DNA of 64,000 nt, taken from positions 71,341,223 through 71,405,222 of the forward strand of contig CM055094.1 of assembly GCA_029204225.1 (NCBI GenBank). The letters run 5' to 3'. This document shows, in pieces, positions 48,300 to 60,901 of the stretch. Origin of the DNA: Diphasiastrum complanatum. Lineage: Eukaryota > Streptophyta > Lycopodiopsida > Lycopodiales > Lycopodiaceae. The translations under genes were made by a program, and so were the position numbers. The first letter of the stretch is position 1; the number at the start of each line of letters is the position of its first letter. The notes under the pieces were generated by a model. The model saw only the letters and a program-made list of their open reading frames with translations, ran no database searches and was not told where the DNA came from.

Positions 48300-50229
48300 T
48301 GTGGAAAACTATGCCATCAATTTGAGAGTTTATGTTCACAATGCATTTTTTGTAAGAAGATATTACTATAATTTCTATGATCAATGCACGATGTTCTCAA
48401 TAGTTAGGTTTTAGGGTATCTCACAATAAAAATAGTAGGTACGAAACATGTGAATGCTATTATGTGTGAATGTTTTTTTGTCAGGGGCTTAATGTTTTAT
48501 TTTACATAGCTTGTGACCAATTCTAAGTATATGAAGCAGTACAATATGTGTTCAGATTTGAAACTCCAATCTTTTACTAAATTTTCACCCTATGTTGTGG
48601 TCTTGAAAGTCAAATGTTTTATTAAACCGTCACATGACGGGCACCCACGTATCAAAACCGTCATGAGAAAAATGCATGACAGGCAGCCTTGACCGTCAAA
48701 CTCCAAGGCTGGGAAGGCACCGTGCACCTCCTCTCCACCTTGCAATTCTACACCGTAGCGACACGGGATAGCGCACACTTATACTCGTAATGCCATGTAC
48801 GCGATCTTCTGCGTTTGTTACACATAGCTGGCCTATGGAACAGATCCGGCTATTATTGAAAAAGCAATTCTCGAGACTCCAGAATCTGGAGTCCAGATAT
48901 ACACGATACAGGACGCAGATTCTAAGCGGGCATAGCTCTTTATACCGCTAATGCTGGCCAGCCATTCCGACGTCTTCATGTCAGCATGCATCCATGATCG
49001 CAGCTGCCACCAGCTGCCTTCAATTAGCTACCGAAATCCCGAATCGGTGGAATAGGCCTCGAGCCATTACACGGGATTATAAGTGGAATAGGCCTCCTGC
49101 AAAATCAGACCTTGAATTGCCAATAACTCGAGCCATTAACTTGTCGGCATTGCTCTGACTTACTGTGGTTCAACCAGGGTGTTTTGCAAATGAGGTTTTT
49201 TGTGCTAATTACACGGGCCGACAACTATCATTAAGTAGGAATAACGAGTGGCGTGTTTGCTTCACATATGTCACACGGGCCCACAACTATCATTAAATAG
49301 GAATAACGAGCGGCGTGTTTGCTTCAAATCAGTCACACAATATTCGTTTACAAAATTGATGGCTCCTCTTCTTTTTTCTCTCATATAACAACAACAACGC
49401 CGCAGCACATTTGCTACTACCATAAATAATAGCATTGTATGCATCTGCGGGGGGTCCTCTATCTCGCTTCGTCTCTCTCTCTCTCTCATATGTTTGCTTC
49501 CACGCGAGCTCCGATTTTCATACTTGATGTCACACATAGCTATATATCGTGCTGCTTGATCGTAAGTTTCAGTAAGTTTCAACTGCAGAGAAATTATGCA
49601 TAGGCGATCGCAATCCTCTACGTCGATTTCGCCGGTTACGTGGGCGTGAAAATCACCGGCACCTATGGAAGGGATGAAAGAATTCAAAGGTGTTTATCAC
49701 AGAGAACGAACGTGAAGATGGGAAGTCTGGTATGGAAAGAAAATATGTTCCGCTGGATTACATGAATTCTTTGCAAAATGATTAATGTGAGAAATCGATG
49801 ATATTTGTAAAGCTATTTACACCTAAAGTCTCTTAGAACGAAAGTGATCTCTAGCTATGACCTGGGCAAATTTGATTCAGGATTCGTAAGATCTAGCGGT
49901 TTTATTTTCTTTACAAAGCTACTTACATACGTTTGAAATGCAGCCAGTTTATATGGTTTTCCATTTTCCAATAACAGGATAAAACAAGGCGACGCGCCTT
50001 TTGAAGCATTCCCTAACTCAAAACAACTCTTCCTTGGTACGATTTTTGTAACAATGAACTGTAAAGCTTAAGATTATTGTAGGTGCTAACTGGTATGCGT
50101 GCTGGCCCTATGGGCCTCCCGAATGTCTTCTGGACTATGGACTGATACAACCTCATTAAAAAACAAGCCCTCGAGGATGCCCGGATATGATTTACTCTTG
50201 ACGGTAATGCGCGCCATATTGCTGTGCAG
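48300..50229. other. No gene recognised; 62-bp tandem duplication
   Basis: Bases 49211-49272 and 49273-49334 are a 62-bp direct duplication with about half a dozen differences. The stretch 48600-49700 is GC-richer than the transposon regions and may be upstream sequence of the exons that follow. A 138-residue reverse frame (49271-49687) spans the duplication and matches no family I know. Confidence 0.5.
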
Positions 50230-51406
50230 GTGCCTATGGTTGTGAGATAGCAGCAGCCAGGTTTGTATAAAGTGGTGGCGGCGGTTAACTGGTTCTCAGT
50301 GACTTTATGATTTATGACACCATCCTAAAGATCATTCATAACTCCATTGGTCCGCTATTGTGTTCCAATTATTTTGTCTCAGGAATTATGCCAGAGCGGC
50401 AATCATGCTTGGTCACACCGAGGAACTTAACCTGCCATTAGAAGACTATGAGTCTGAGAAGCCACTGGTATGGTTCGATTACAGAGATTTTGATCAGGTG
50501 GGTATGAATATCGCTCTCTGTCGTCTGCATTTAAAGTCAGCTTTATTATATATAGTGAGTTGTACAGATAGGTCACTCTATCAAGAGCATTGCTCTCCAA
50601 ATGTTTGAAGAAGGCTCATTTAATTTTAACGTGCGTTTAATCTCCCATATGTGAGAAAAAAAAACTGATACTTTATAGTTCCCTGGTGTACGTTGGTGAA
50701 TGCAGTGGGAGAAATATGGTAAAACAGACTTTTTTAGGATACTTAGGCGGATGAGTCGGGGAACTGCTTCTACCAGTTTTGTAGAGGCTGCAATTCTTCA
50801 TAAGCCTGCAGCTGAAGAGAAGACTAGTGGTCACGGTACAAAAAGGTTGGAGATTTCAAGGCACATACATGTTATCATGCGTGGTGACAAATATTCAAAA
50901 TTTTCTTCTGCCTTGTTTTCAAAAGATAATTTTCGATGGTTCTGTGGCTTCCAAAAATGCTCCTGATTTTCATTTTCTGCAGACAGCTTTTGCTTCCGAG
51001 CTCCAATCAGAGCAAATCCTTACGTGATGCGATACAAATCGTTATCACTAAAGGTAGTGATGATACGCATTGTGCTTTTTATCTCAAGATTTGTAGAAAA
51101 AAGCAAGATGTCATTAATAGTTACTAAAATCTAATCATGTATGTTTATTTTTTTTGAGCTAAATTTCTAGTTGTTTGTTTCAATACGAACAAATTGTTTT
51201 TATCTCCTTAACAATGTGCTGAAAATTCATATGTTTTTCTAGCTACATCCAACTAAGCAGTAGTAGTACAAGAAGAACACAAACACACTTATAGAGACCT
51301 ATTTGGACGGGTAGAAGATGTTGAGAATGATGTTCCAGCCACAAAAAAACTCAAGTTCTCCAATCTACACGAGCTTGTAAATATTTTCTTGGAAAAGCTG
51401 GAGATG
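50230..51406 (+). pseudogene. Probable exons of an unidentified host gene (partial)
   Basis: Four exons keep one reading frame across three GT-AG junctions: 50230-50260 (AYGCEIAAAR), 50383-50497 (NYARAAIMLGHTEEL to WFDYRDFDQ), 50706-50835 (WEKYGKTDFFRILRRMSRG to EEKTSGH) and 50983-51053 (FRAPIRANPYVMRYKSL). Splice sites include TGTGCAG|GTGCC, CCAG|GTTTGT, CTCAG|GAATT, CAG|GTGGGT, TGCAG|TGGG and AAAG|GTAGTG. A fifth likely exon, about 51262-51406 (YRDLFGRVEDVEND to VNIFLEKLEM|GTGAGA), does not join exon 4 in phase by any acceptor I see, so an exon may be missing. No start or end was found. I do not recognise the protein. It could be an intact gene whose other exons I missed, or a captured or decayed fragment. 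Confidence 0.6.
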
Positions 51407-51750
51407 GTGAGAATTTTACGAATCCCTTCTAGCCTAAAAGTATCGATGCCTAAGATATTAGCCACTTCAATCCATCCTCTTTAAACCGTAATCATGTTTC
51501 TAGGCCAGATATGTCTAATCAAATTGCTTTCTTATTATTCAAGAGGAATCCAATATGATTGCTTTCAAATGAAAATGTTGCAGGAAAAGTAAGTTGTACT
51601 TTATGATAGCTCTCAACATCAATAGGGTCCGAAGCACTAGGACCTTACATTCAATAGACAATACAAAACATTATCTGTATAAATTGAATGTTCTACATGC
51701 CTATTTTGAAAATGTTGGATTTTCTCTAGAAGCTTGGCATATCAGACCTT

Positions 51751-51875
51751 GTTATCAAATGCTCATGGCTCTTCAAATAGTGATGTTTGTGTTATTCTGC
51801 TTCGAGGTAACTGTTATCAAATGCTCATAGTTCTTCAAATAGTTATAATTGTGTTTTTTTGCTTCGATTCTAGGT
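51751..51875. repeat. 62-bp tandem duplication
   Basis: GTTATCAAATGCTCAT starts at 51751 and again at 51813, followed each time by CTTCAAATAGT and TGCTTCGA. The second unit is slightly diverged. The rest of 51407-51948 holds nothing recognised. Confidence 0.75.
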
Positions 51876-51948
51876 AATTGTTAAAAATGGTGAGAATTAC
51901 TGAGCATGGTGATTCCATAAGGTTTAAGGAGTAATATTAGCACTTAGT

Positions 51949-53154
51949 ATGGATGACTCCTATTGTGCATGTATGCTAGCTAATTTAGAGAGAGAGAGAG
52001 AGGGATTCACATAATGAGCCGATTAAATTTAGTAGACATTTCAGATACCTTTGATTTTGTTGATATACGCACACACATACACAAATAAAAATATAAATAT
52101 ATATACAGACACAAAAGTGCACACACACACACATTTTACAAACACACACATTCAATTGTACTACCAAGGATTGAAAGCAGAAAGAAAAGAGGTGAATGTT
52201 AATTAAACATTCCAAACCTAGGAAGGGATGTAACCCTTGATTTCTTCCTGTTAAAGGGTGCAAGGCTCTAATTTTCCCTCGATAGGATTCACCTATAAAG
52301 CGTAGGGAGAGAATATGAGGTGGCATTCGCAACTAGGATACAACCATAAGGTTTGTCATGATTATTCATGATTATACCTATCTTTTGTTCTTTTCGACAT
52401 AGATGTAATGGTTGTTTTTTTCAACATACATGTGATGGTTGTTTGTATTTTTTTGTTTTTTTGGCTTTGACTAAAGGTTTGGCAAATGAAATTTGTGTAA
52501 TTAGAACTTAAGATCCATAAATTATTTTGTTCAATACAACTATAATCTCATATGAGTTTTGTTTATTTTCATGAGGTTTTTTTTTGCTAATGCTTAGCTT
52601 TGAGAGTTTTAAACATTTTTGGTTCAATTTTTGGATTAATACTTTGTTTTCTATTTACATATTATTCTACGGATAAGTTTGAGATTTAATTTGGTAAGAG
52701 AAGCAACATTAGGTCATTTGGACTAGTATCGAAGAATTTATGACAATTTGTTTTGTAGCTTAAATTTTGCTTATTTACTTTCTATAAATTTTCTAGACAT
52801 GTTTACTATTCTAATTATAGAGGTTGATAGAACTTGTTTTTATCTTTTTGAGAATATTGATTTTTTCGTTATCTAGATCACTAACAAAATTGTGATCATT
52901 CATGTAATAGAGGATTAAAGTTTGACAAAAAACTAAAAAATCTCTTGCATATTGTTAGAGAGAAAGACACACTTTTTAATTTTGAATTTATTTATTCTAA
53001 TTTCAAAGTCTGAATGTTAAGCTTTTATTTTTCAATCATTTCTTTGGTGCCTTTGTTCACCAACATCGGCCTCACCATCCCCACTCGTACTACTCTCTAA
53101 GGGGTCTGGTTATGTATCAATTGTCTCAAGGTGTATCTATGCCTCGTAGGTGTA
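51949..53154. repeat. Repeat A, copy 3 (longest)
   Basis: Includes the sequence that flanks E1 (51952-52160 and 53038-53154 equal 5209-5400 and 5411-5530) and the sequence that flanks E2 (52080-52485 equals 14590-15016). Bases 52490-53035 are unique, AT-rich, with no coding. At 53154 it joins gypsy copy 2 at a shared GGTG. Confidence 0.85.
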
Positions 53155-54360
53155 AAACTTGTGGATATCTTGTAAGCAGTGCGATTAGCCCATAACGTAG
53201 GTTGTAAAAAATCATGCCAGGAGCCCTCTTTCTCTAGCACCTACTTTAGTAAGATACCCGGTTATGGATCTAGTTGTGTTATCACGCAAAGCTTTCACCT
53301 CCGCCCACTTGGTCACATGATCTATGGCTACCACAATGTATTGATGACCATTCTTCTATGGTGGGTTAATCTTTCCAATGAAATCTAAACCACCTTTGAA
53401 ATGGTTCATTCGGTTGCAGAGGTATCAATGGCAAATCCACTGTTGGTACTAGGGTCCCCTGCCTCTGATAGATAACAATTCATGTTGCCTAGTCATGCAC
53501 AGCTTTTCCAGGTCATAACCAGGGTCTTCTCAAAAGAACAAAATACACATCCCCTCATGTAGGTAGCCTCATGACCACAAAATTCAATAAGAACTTCAAT
53601 CCTTTAATGCTTACCGGAACCTTCCTAATTTTCCCCACTTGAGAATCTCCTGTATTCGGATGACAAGTTGTCTTTTTTGAAATGGTATACTTTTTAATTT
53701 ATTGTATGTTTCCTCAGAGATAATATCCACTCCTACTCCACCATGAATATGTACACCTCCGATAGTGAGAACTTTTTATATCAACCAATATCACCCATCA
53801 ATATCAGCCAATTTTCGAGAAGAATTGGGTTCCTGATTCTGCTGCAATTGGCGTAACACCTCATGTGTAACTTTAGCCATCTGACTTATGTCAGTGTTGG
53901 ATGTTCGGCTTGTACTTAGCCACAAATCTTTAGCTGGTATGTCCTGCCTTATCGCTTTGCCTTTATCCCTATGGCAACTGACTGCTTGGACATATCAACT
54001 GCAGTTCTTCAACGTTACCACTTGCACAGGTACTTATTGTTTTGGTTCATTCCCTGCTCCAAGATTTTGATGATGGTTGTGCCTCAAATTATGATCATTG
54101 AAACAATTATTTAATCGAGGTAGAGGCAATACTCCTTCTAAATTACCGACCAATTGTTGATGATATGGGACACAATTAAATTACCTATACCCCATTTGGC
54201 TACAAAACAACAAACATCCTCCGAAACATCTTGTCAATATTGTATTGGTATTTGAAATGGCCATTGCTCCATTTGTTTACCATGATGATAAGGTATTGGA
54301 TGTTGCTGCAACTGTGGTTGTGGTTGCTGTTGTTGTTGTGTTTGCAAACGCTCGTATAGT
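53155..54360 (-). mobile_element. Ty3/gypsy remnant, copy 2
   Basis: Bases 53155-53480 repeat the integrase fragment at 10919-11260, including its internal deletion. Bases 53806-53975 repeat the Gag-like part. Upstream on the reverse strand the frame goes on, with a few stops (PYHHGKQMEQWPFQIPI in one frame; GNLEGVLPLPRLNNCFNDHN in another), to a Gln-rich run near 54340, giving more of Gag than copy 1. Protease, RT and RNase H are absent. Confidence 0.75.
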
Positions 54361-54697
54361 CCAAACAGTCTGCAACCTCCTACAATCATTAGTCTAGTGA
54401 TTGTACATATACTTAGAATTTGCTTTGCACAGGAACACAGATCATGCTACACAGTAACATAGACAGAAAATCACTCTCCTCAGCAAGCTCACATAGCAAC
54501 TGTATTTTTCAAAATGAAATTACACTGTACATATAGTTGTTCACTCAGGCAACCCATGCATGACCCAGGTTGCCGTTGGCGGGACGCGTGTCCCGTCGAC
54601 TTGCCTCGTGGCAAGGCCAACTGATCCTTATCCACTGGTAGGACCCACAGTACAGTAACACAGTGATTCTAACTTTAATTCTAACTCTCTCCCTTAA
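54361..54697 (-). repeat. Probable copia 3' LTR with hairpins
   Basis: Reading the reverse strand, purine tract AAGGGAGAGAG is followed by TTAGAATTAAAG. It then contains two strong hairpins, around GGGACACGCGTCCC (54582-54595) and CTTGCC/GGCAAG (about 54602-54618), and ATATGTACAGTG. The LTR at 58023-58490 shows the same motif order with much divergence. The left end is not defined. Confidence 0.5.
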
Positions 54698-54739
54698 AGT
54701 AGAGTCACTTTTTATACAGTCATATACATAGCTTTAAAG

Positions 54740-55140
54740 TCAACAAACTTTAAATACAGAAAGTTTTGATCTAAACTTATCAAACTTTTCTCCAGTAAGT
54801 GGCTTAGTGAAAATATTAGCTAGTTGTTCTTCTATGCTACAATGAACAACATGAATTTCACGACTCAGCAGCCTCTCACGTATGAAGTGATATTGAATCT
54901 CAATGTGTTTAGTTCTCGCATGGAACACTGGATTCTTTGCTAGCTGAATGCCACTCTGACTGTCACTATGTAAAGTCGTGGGATTTTTCTGCTTTATGCC
55001 AATTTCTTCCAAGATTTATCTCAACCATATAGCTTCTTGTGCAGCACTACACATTGCCTTATACTCTACTTTTGTGGTGGAAAGAACAATTGTACTTTGC
55101 TTCTTACTAGACCAGGAAAAGCAATTACCACAAAACTGGA
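54740..55140 (-). pseudogene. Copia RNase H C-terminus
   Basis: MEEIGIKQKNPTTLHSDSQS, NPVFHARTKHIEIQYHFIRE and ANIFTKPLTGEKFDKFRSKL are the end of copia pol, ending at VFKVC-stop at 54740. Upstream, AMCSAAQEAIWLR continues to about 55140 with one stop. A lineage different from E1-E5. The rest of pol is absent. Confidence 0.88.
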
Positions 55141-58010
55141 ATATATATCCTGTTATGAAATCTTTCTATCTATCATATATAGGATTTTAAAAGAAAGATG
55201 CACAACCACATACAACTCCGACTCAGATCTAGACCCTCGTGAGAAGGTAACATGCAAGCCCACACACACTCATGCAAACCAACATGAATGATAAAGTGTC
55301 AAATACATGACCAAGGCCTACCCATAAATGGTATCATGTCGTACCAATACATGTGCCACCTCTATATATGCTGCCACACCACTGGTCATCAGATCAAGTC
55401 CTCAACCATGGCCTGCACCTGTAACCAAGATGCCCTCATGTCCAAGCATATCAAACTGTCCAATAAGTCCTAAAAGCTGATCCCCATCCATTTCTCATGC
55501 TCCAAGCACAAGAGTCTAGCAAGGACTCAGTGAATGAATGTACGCAAAACTCACCATAGGCTATACCTGAGTAGCTCGCCCATCTCCCAGAGATACTGAT
55601 GATGATTTGCCTCTCCTACATCTCATACAGGCTCAACTTCCCATGCTTGACATTGCCAACTTTGATTTGACCAGTACATAGGCCTCCCACCAAGGAGCCT
55701 ATCTCACCACACATCCATCATGTCAATCCAAACCAAAGCGAATGCAAACTAGATCCACTATCGTGATGAACAACTCACCCAAGATCCATAGCATATCAGC
55801 TAGGATAGCTACCTCACCCTGTACCTTGTACCATCTGATCACCAAGTATCCATTACCCACTGATAGCTCCCCAAGAATCTTTCCACCTTTAGTGCAACTA
55901 GACTCCAACTAGATCTAACCAAAAGTTGCATCCTGCGTACCAAATAATGATGGATAGTAACAACATGTGATACAACCTGGAGACAATTGTGAATATAACC
56001 ATGCAGCTCACCTGATTCCTCGCCAAAGTATCAGCTATCACTCCCTGAGCAACCATCTCCATCTCTGCTGGCTCACAACCATGGGCATGCTGGATCTACA
56101 TCACCTCGTAATGCACTCCATGCCCTTCGGATATGTACCACCACTAGGTACACTCCAGCCACCTACCTCCAAGTAGACATGACGTGTCCCTAGGTCATCA
56201 CACATGATGCACTAGCTGAAGAACATTTTCCATACACCAAATGACATATCATACCTAAGCAACTGTAGCATCTCCCTGAGTGCCACCCCAGTGGACTCGT
56301 CATCCACATACTATGCTCACATGATGTCTCTAATCCTAGTCACCATCCTACTAGACAAGCCAAACTCCAAAACATCACCTGCTCCACCAGGCTCCTAGCA
56401 GTGTCGCTCGCTCTCCCTGGCTATGTGCCACCCGACATCATGCCAACACAAGCTCATCCATGAGTTGCCACTCATGGGATCCCGAGACCATTGTCTCCTT
56501 GATCGTATTGAGGTTTATGGCTATGAGTGACTTCCTCTAGGGTTATCTCTGATCTCACCAACTGAGAATCTGTACCATGGAAATTCCAGCACCCGTGCCA
56601 AGCCTAGACTCTTGCAAATACAGCCAACTGCATGAAAGCTATAGGTAGCTTATCCACGCCCGTGATGGTAGATGCCTCCCGATCGATGCCAATGTCAATG
56701 ACTGGCCCCCTGTTGTAATGCCATTTTGTACTCCCAAATGAGCACACCATGAAGTCCTCGCCATCAGTGGCCCCTGCAGTAGATCGCTAGCAAAATATCC
56801 ATCATGGTGTTTGCCCTCTGATCACACCTCGTGCGATCTCCATTAGCTCTCCAACATAGAGCTGGCTCTCAAAGCTTCACGCTATGCCCATTAGCGTTTG
56901 CAGCTTCCTGATTGCATCATGAATCCCACCTGTAAGTCCTGTCCAATCCAAAGACCCAAATCCAATATGAAATAGCTGCCCCCTAATGATCATCCCATGT
57001 CATCTTATAGTGTCTATCCTTACCATGTATTCTAATGCCATCCCTGATCACAAAGATCTGAGTAGTGCCCACCTGTATTCCCCCAAGCTAGCTTCAAGCT
57101 GCTCCTGTAAATGGTTCCAAACCACTCCCTGAGAATACATTGAGATGTAAACTCCAAAGCCACCATCAAGTCCCACACATGATTGTGCATGCCAATATCC
57201 CTCCAAGTGAACCTATGAGAACTTCCATGGCCCAAACCAAATGATCTGCACCCTGCTATCACTCGAATCTGCATTCCTGATGCAATCATGATATGGCAAA
57301 TTGACTTGACTTACCTAGATGTCAATGCAGCTATCACCTGACTCAACAATGCCACTACCGATCATACCTGTGAGAGTGTTCCTCTAAAACGCCACTTGAT
57401 GTTGGTTGGTTCTAACCCAAGAGTTGAACCTGATCACAAGAATTTTTCACCTGTAACCGGCATACCATGCCTACCTCTCACTTGCGATTGCTTGCTTTCT
57501 CAAAATTGTCACCAATGATGAGTAGTCATGCCACCAAACTGCACTTTGGTCGCCAAAACTAGCTTTCTCCACACAATTCCACTACCATTCACCCCCATAC
57601 TGCATTTACCGCTTCCAAACACCCTGTTACCCTATTAGAAGTAAGCAATAATGATTTATAAATGATTATGCCTCATCGTACCACCTTGTAGCAAGTTTCA
57701 CCAGCCAAAAATAGCCCCAAATTTGGCCCTACGGTACCCAAATGACGAATGTAGCCCATCAGTAGGTCACTCGCACTCCGCTCAATAGAATGGTAATGAA
57801 ATTTCCCCCAAACGCCTTTCTCCCTGCTACGACGATCATTTTGATCTTCCTCGAAGCTCTGATTGAAGGAACTTTGTTGTCTCCTACCATCCAAACTGCC
57901 GATACCCCGTATGGAGTCCTCTCTCTAGAGATGCTTCTCGTGCCGCTATTCTTGGTGAAAGACACTATCCCATAGCTCCATCGGATCGTGCATACCTTCT
58001 TCACCCTTCC
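55141..58010. other. About 2.8 kb non-coding, GC-richer, possible LARD interior
   Basis: Lies between a copia RNase H tail and a PBS on the same (reverse) strand. It is GC-richer than most of the window and full of stops in all frames. The longest frames (57032-57289, 57673-57894) match nothing I know. This is what the interior of a large non-autonomous LTR element would look like, but ends and matching LTRs are not established. Confidence 0.4.
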
Positions 58011-58022
58011 GCTATGATACCA
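58011..58022 (-). promoter_or_regulatory. Primer-binding site variant
   Basis: Reverse complement TGGTATCATAGC, one base off the usual TGGTATCAGAGC, directly next to an LTR-like end TTTCAACA. Confidence 0.7.
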
Positions 58023-58490
58023 TGTTGAAATCTTGTTAGGATCTAGTGCAGTATGCAGATCACATCAATCAATCACCATAGACACTCCTCACAAGCTCTC
58101 AAAGATGGCACAACAAAAGCTATGTACATTACAAAGAACACTGTACATATAGGAAACACAACCTGCATGACAAAGACAGGTGTCCTAAAACTGGCCTACC
58201 ACCTACAAAATTCAGGCCTGATATGGCCAAATTCGACTGACAAGCTCGAGACATGCCCTCGAGTATAGCGTATACCGTAAATAACTTTGTACAAGCTAAT
58301 TTTTCCTATGTGTGGCTACTCAGCTAGCCCAAGTAGCCGTCTACGGGACAAGTGCCCGACTGATAAGTCAATGATGGGTCACATCCCGGTCACTACTGAA
58401 AACAGTAAACTGACTAACTGTACATTTATTACAATATCACATTTGAAGCTTATAATAATGAATCAGATCAAAATTGATTTCTAACTGTTG
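58023..58490 (-). repeat. Probable copia 5' LTR, about 470 bp
   Basis: In element orientation it ends ATTTCAACA at the PBS and begins near 58484-58490 with TTAGAAATC. It contains a GGGCACTTGTCCC-type hairpin (about 58348) and ATATGTACAGTG, as in the LTR-like sequence at 54.5 kb. It interrupts an RT fragment, which supports its being an inserted LTR. Confidence 0.6.
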
Positions 58491-58655
58491 CATATAGCTT
58501 CCTCCTCGAGTTCGCCATTAAGGAATGCTAATTTCACACCCATCTGGTGTAGATTCCATCCAAACATAGCTTCTAATGTGATGATCATGCTAAGTGTATT
58601 CCACTTAGCTACGAGAGCAGAGAAGTAATCAACAAACTTCAAAGACTGTTCCACA
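58484..58655 (-). pseudogene. Copia RT fragment
   Basis: The reverse strand reads FSALVAKWNTLSM, LEAMFGWNLHQMGVKLAFLN and GELEEE, the RT fingers/palm. The catalytic Asp of QMDVK is Gly here. It ends at the LTR boundary. Homology right of 58655 is lost. Confidence 0.78.
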
Positions 58656-60618
58656 CTTTGTGGAAAGTTCGGCCTTGAAAATAAAAAGGACCAAATGTAC
58701 TTGACTAGTCATAAACTAGTAGCTATGTTTTTTCTCATTCCCATAGAATGCAAGAGCTAAATGAAGCTTGAGTTTGTTTTTTAGTTCTTTCATCACCAAA
58801 TGAAAAGAAATAAGCACAATAATTGATCGACAACATCATTCAAAAATACAGTATTATTGGACTATCGCATGGTAAAAATTACAAAACGACACTTGCAAGC
58901 CACTATTCACTACCTGATATTCGTTGAGAGCTCACCGTCCACAATGAGAAAATCTGCACAATTGGCATAGTTTCATTGGGTTCACTAGTGGAAGAGGGAT
59001 TCTGTGTGAAGAAAGGTAAATATTGCAAAATAAAGAAACATGTAATGGAATCCATGGAATTCTCCTATTAGCAACATCTTGAACAAAACCTAACTTTGCT
59101 TCCAATTAGTTGCATTAGCACTAATAGTACTCGAATATCAACATCTTATATGATCAACATACTTGAACATTGAGTTTATTGAAAGTCCAAATTATACAGA
59201 GCCAAAATCTAAACTATTGCACAACTCTTTAACTTGTTCACCAACACATAGGAGAGATGAATACAATAAGCCTTATATAAGGAAACTTAGCTCGATATAA
59301 GCCACATCGTGGATGCTCTAGATACAGTAGATCGCATTAGAAGCAATCAAGCCCCAATTTTTATATAGTAATTTGTGAGGTGTGTAGTCTTCTGTTCATG
59401 CATGACAATCTTGTATTCGAATTGTGGAGTGTCTTTGTCAATAGAAGCATCAGCTGAAACTGATACACCATCTTTCCTTATTCATCTTTCATTGTTTCAT
59501 CTTTGCACATACTTATGCAGTCTTCATCAACCTTGTGACAATGTTTATGAACAGTTTCCTGTGAATAACAAAAAAAGTTTCAAAAATAAAAAGCTAACAT
59601 ACTTTTGGGCTACGATTAAAAAGTTATGGCAAGTCAAAAGTATTAGTGCTATAATATTTTAATAATATAAACTACATCTTGCACAGATTCTTAAAGGGTC
59701 TTTTTGGAGCTCAAAACTCCTCTAATGCTTTGACCATTTACCATGTGCATGTTTTCCATGTATAAGGTTAATTCTCATGCATAATAGGAGACTTCAAGCA
59801 CCCATACCTACCATCTGAAAACCACCACTAGAATCGTGTTTCAAGAAATTATCATCTAAAATCTTAGAATATCACAAGGGAAACTTGATTCTTTGTTAGT
59901 TTTTACATATAACTATGAAGCCTTGACATTCTTGTGTTTGTGTGCAGCAAGCAAAGGTAATGCATAAATTCAAACTTTGAGACATGGGGCTGACAATATG
60001 ACAGTTATAAATGTTTAGAAAAAAGCTCCTGAGAAAGTTTTGACTAGAGAAAAACCTTCTGTTGCTCGTGTATAGTGTACACGTGTGTAAGCTTTTTTCA
60101 TGCACTAAAGAAAATTGGTGAGCACAACCTTGAATGCATTTTCAAGAAGTTTGTAAAAGATACCGTTTGTTTGCTATCAAAAAGTTAGTTCTAACATAAT
60201 ATTGCTCAAGGCAAATCAAATTGTCTCTTTATCTTCTCAAAATGGAAAAACTCAAGAAGAAGATATTGACCCTCTTGAACACATGTACCATGTAAATTGA
60301 TTAGCTCTTAATAGTGTAGTGTCTATTGGCTTCTAAAATCATCATTTCCATTGAGGAACCAAAGAAGCTTGTCAAAATGGGGGTTGAAAATTAAATAGAG
60401 ATAAATGGAACTACCGTGGTGGTAGGAAAAATAAAAAATATCATACTTTTATGTTTGTCATGAGTAGTAAAGAATTTTGATTGTAGATACATGTTGAAAA
60501 GGATTCTTGTAATTTTCCTATATTGTCTTTTAAAACTCGTGATAGTTACAAGTAAGTTTTAATCCTATGTTTATTCTAGTTATCAAATGACAGTGGTATA
60601 AGGTTTTGGTTGGTGATT

Positions 60619-60620
<2 letters not shown>
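58656..60620. other. No gene recognised
   Basis: AT-rich with no transposon motif or exon I can support. A 95-residue forward frame (59375-59662) has no recognisable domain or second copy. Confidence 0.45.
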
Positions 60621-60690
<70 letters not shown>

Positions 60691-60714
60691 GAAGGGGGGG
60701 GGGGAGGCATACAA
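60621..60714. repeat. Compound microsatellite (AT)n-(AG)n-G-run
   Basis: About 39 bp of AT, then about 21 bp of AG, then a G-rich run of about 34 bp with two interruptions. The G-run could fold as a quadruplex. Confidence 0.95.
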
Positions 60715-60770
60715 TACTCACCACATATAAAATGAAAGCTTGATACTCACGACTGCAAATTTCTGAAGCA

Positions 60771-60797
60771 TAAACCCTAAACCCTAAACCCTAAACC
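60771..60797. repeat. Interstitial telomere-type repeat
   Basis: TAAACCC repeated three times plus a partial unit, the complement of the plant telomere repeat TTTAGGG. Short and internal to the window. Confidence 0.9.
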
Positions 60798-60901
60798 AAA
60801 TTCAGGGGGTGAGATATGTCATTTGAGTATTCAAAAGGTGTAACCTTCATAGTGAGATTGAATTCAGACAAAATAAAAAAAGTTGCAATTTAGTGTTTGT
60901 T

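Noticed and set aside
49271-49687. 138-residue reverse frame as a gene
   Set aside because: Spans a 62-bp tandem duplication and simple repeats, no known domain; splice or promoter support not seen.
60530-60724. Reverse frame with Pro run, Leu-Ser run and Ile-Tyr run
   Set aside because: Direct translation of the compound microsatellite.
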